Below are positions 63,089-64,000 of a DNA stretch of 64,000 nucleotides, piece by piece (within the stretch, counting starts at the first letter, position 1; every line of letters begins with the position of its first letter). The stretch spans positions 1,240,001 to 1,304,000 of the forward strand of contig NW_015622545.1 in NCBI RefSeq assembly GCF_000835495.1, written 5' to 3'. The position numbers and the translations under genes are program-made. Source of the DNA: Cladophialophora immunda (lineage: Eukaryota; Ascomycota; Eurotiomycetes; Chaetothyriales; Herpotrichiellaceae). The notes below the pieces were generated by a model. The model was not told the DNA's origin. It ran no database searches and was given only the letters and a program-made list of their open reading frames with translations.

Positions 63089-64000
63089 ATGGCGACTCCA
63101 GGTTTATATGCCGTTCGATTTCGTGAGAAGTTCTATGCCTATTATAATGATTGGTAAGGCGTCCCTTCTAGTACGTCCCGTTTGCAATCTGAACCGCGCA
63201 CAGCGACTCAGACAGGTTGGGGGAAACGGTCGCGCTCAGGATCCTCGACCGCGAACAGTACGAAATATGGCTGGCCACCATGCGGCAGGATTATGCGGAG
63301 TTGGATGAGCGATTGGAGGCCATTTTCACCATCTCGGCGGCCGAAGCCGGAAAACACCCCAGGCTGCTGCATCAAATCTCCGGGGCGGACGATCTCTACT
63401 CCTGTCACGATTACAGCAGGTGGTGGCGCAGGCAGGTAGTCATGTGGTGGCACATTGTCTTGCTGGACCAGATGCTCAGCATCGATGGCATGTGCCACTT
63501 TTGGATGGACGAGGTGCCGGCGGACATACCCCTGTTTCTCGAACCCGCCAATCGGCACTGGTGGGGGCCTCCCTCGGACGCCGTGCACGCCTGCATCGCC
63601 ACTACTCCCGCGCCGATACCGAAGCCCAATAGCCAGCAAACGGTCGCCGCCTACAAATTACTAGCTCCCAGGCCGATACAAGCATCTGCTGCCCTCGATT
63701 GCGCAGGCCAAAACCTCGTCGCCACCATGCACGGGGCCCATGTACGCTTCTGCGCAGCGTACAAGAGTGCGCGAGATGCCTCATCCCCATCGGACGTCGA
63801 GTTCCGCGAGATCTGCTATGCGCTGCCGAGCATGTCATCATGCTCCCCGGACCGGCTGCAGATTTTGAGGCTGGTAGACCATTTCAAGACAGCCGGAACA
63901 TGGCATACTACAAATACGGTATTCTCAGTCCTAGAAGCGACCACGGGCCAGAAAATGGCGCACCCTTCCTCAGCAGCTTCCGGGAGCCCGGAAAGTTGCT
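63089..64000 (+). CDS. Fungal conserved protein of unknown function, 5' part, two exons so far
   Basis: Exon 1 (63089-63153) and exon 2 (from 63204, open to the window end) are joined by a 50-nt intron (GTAAGG, TCTGAAC, CACAG) in phase, giving 287 residues without a stop. The start MATPGLYAVRFREKFYAYYN then CDSDRLGETV and YEIWLATMRQDYAELDERLE resembles a widespread family of fungal proteins that begin Y-IR--G-YY-YYNH-DSYP-GLG and continue with a WL---R--YA-LE--L segment. Their function is unknown to me. Later segments are Trp/His-rich (DYSRWWRRQVVMWWHIVLLD). Codon use is strongly GC3-biased. The gene appears intact and continues to the right. Confidence 0.75.

Overview
The window looks like accessory DNA from a filamentous ascomycete (Pezizomycotina; probably Sordariomycetes, which is inference). 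The signs are short phase-consistent introns with GTAAGT-type donors and CTAAC/CTGAC branch sites, a GC-rich third-codon-position style in the intact genes, fungal-only protein families, and low gene density with many repeats. No operons, Shine-Dalgarno sites or CRISPR arrays are visible.

Only a handful of genes read as intact: a spliced C2H2 zinc-finger protein (33289-34238), a three-exon 413-residue helical protein beside it (35060-36428), a spliced 71-residue membrane protein (30048-30320, minus), a spliced 113-residue protein (42365-42763), an intron-containing tRNA-Gly(CCC) (26434-26520), and a spliced gene running off the right edge (63089-64000). The left edge holds the end of another gene.

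Most of the rest is a collage of short pieces of ordinary genes, usually one exon or less and often broken by stops that look like CAG/CAA/CGA to TAG/TAA/TGA changes. Recognised pieces are an NAD-epimerase, mitochondrial EF-G2, ARPC3, two alpha/beta-hydrolases, TrpE, an RBR ubiquitin ligase, a Baeyer-Villiger monooxygenase, an SDR, ClpX, eIF4B, a P450, an MFS transporter, a FAD monooxygenase, a PI31-like protein, an ArfGAP PH domain and 160 bp of 18S rDNA.

At 53.96-56.57 kb (minus) lies a decayed but clearly recognisable DUF3435 tyrosine recombinase, the family that includes the captains of Starship giant transposons. It has two introns, several in-frame stops and a 4-bp frameshift. It points left, toward most of the window, so this could be a dead Starship or a nested remnant. 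The window shows no Starship ends.

Repeats are dense. They include an element with ~220-250 bp inverted arms carrying duplicated acidic ORFs (5.9-8.9 kb), a 0.7-kb higher-order minisatellite (9.5-10.2 kb) with a short copy at 61.5 kb, a dispersed GC-rich end-like motif at seven or more places, ATCCGAGAT-type arrays, a seven-fold degenerate motif at 5.3-5.6 kb, a 33-bp array upstream of an intact gene, and long homopolymer and dinucleotide tracts.
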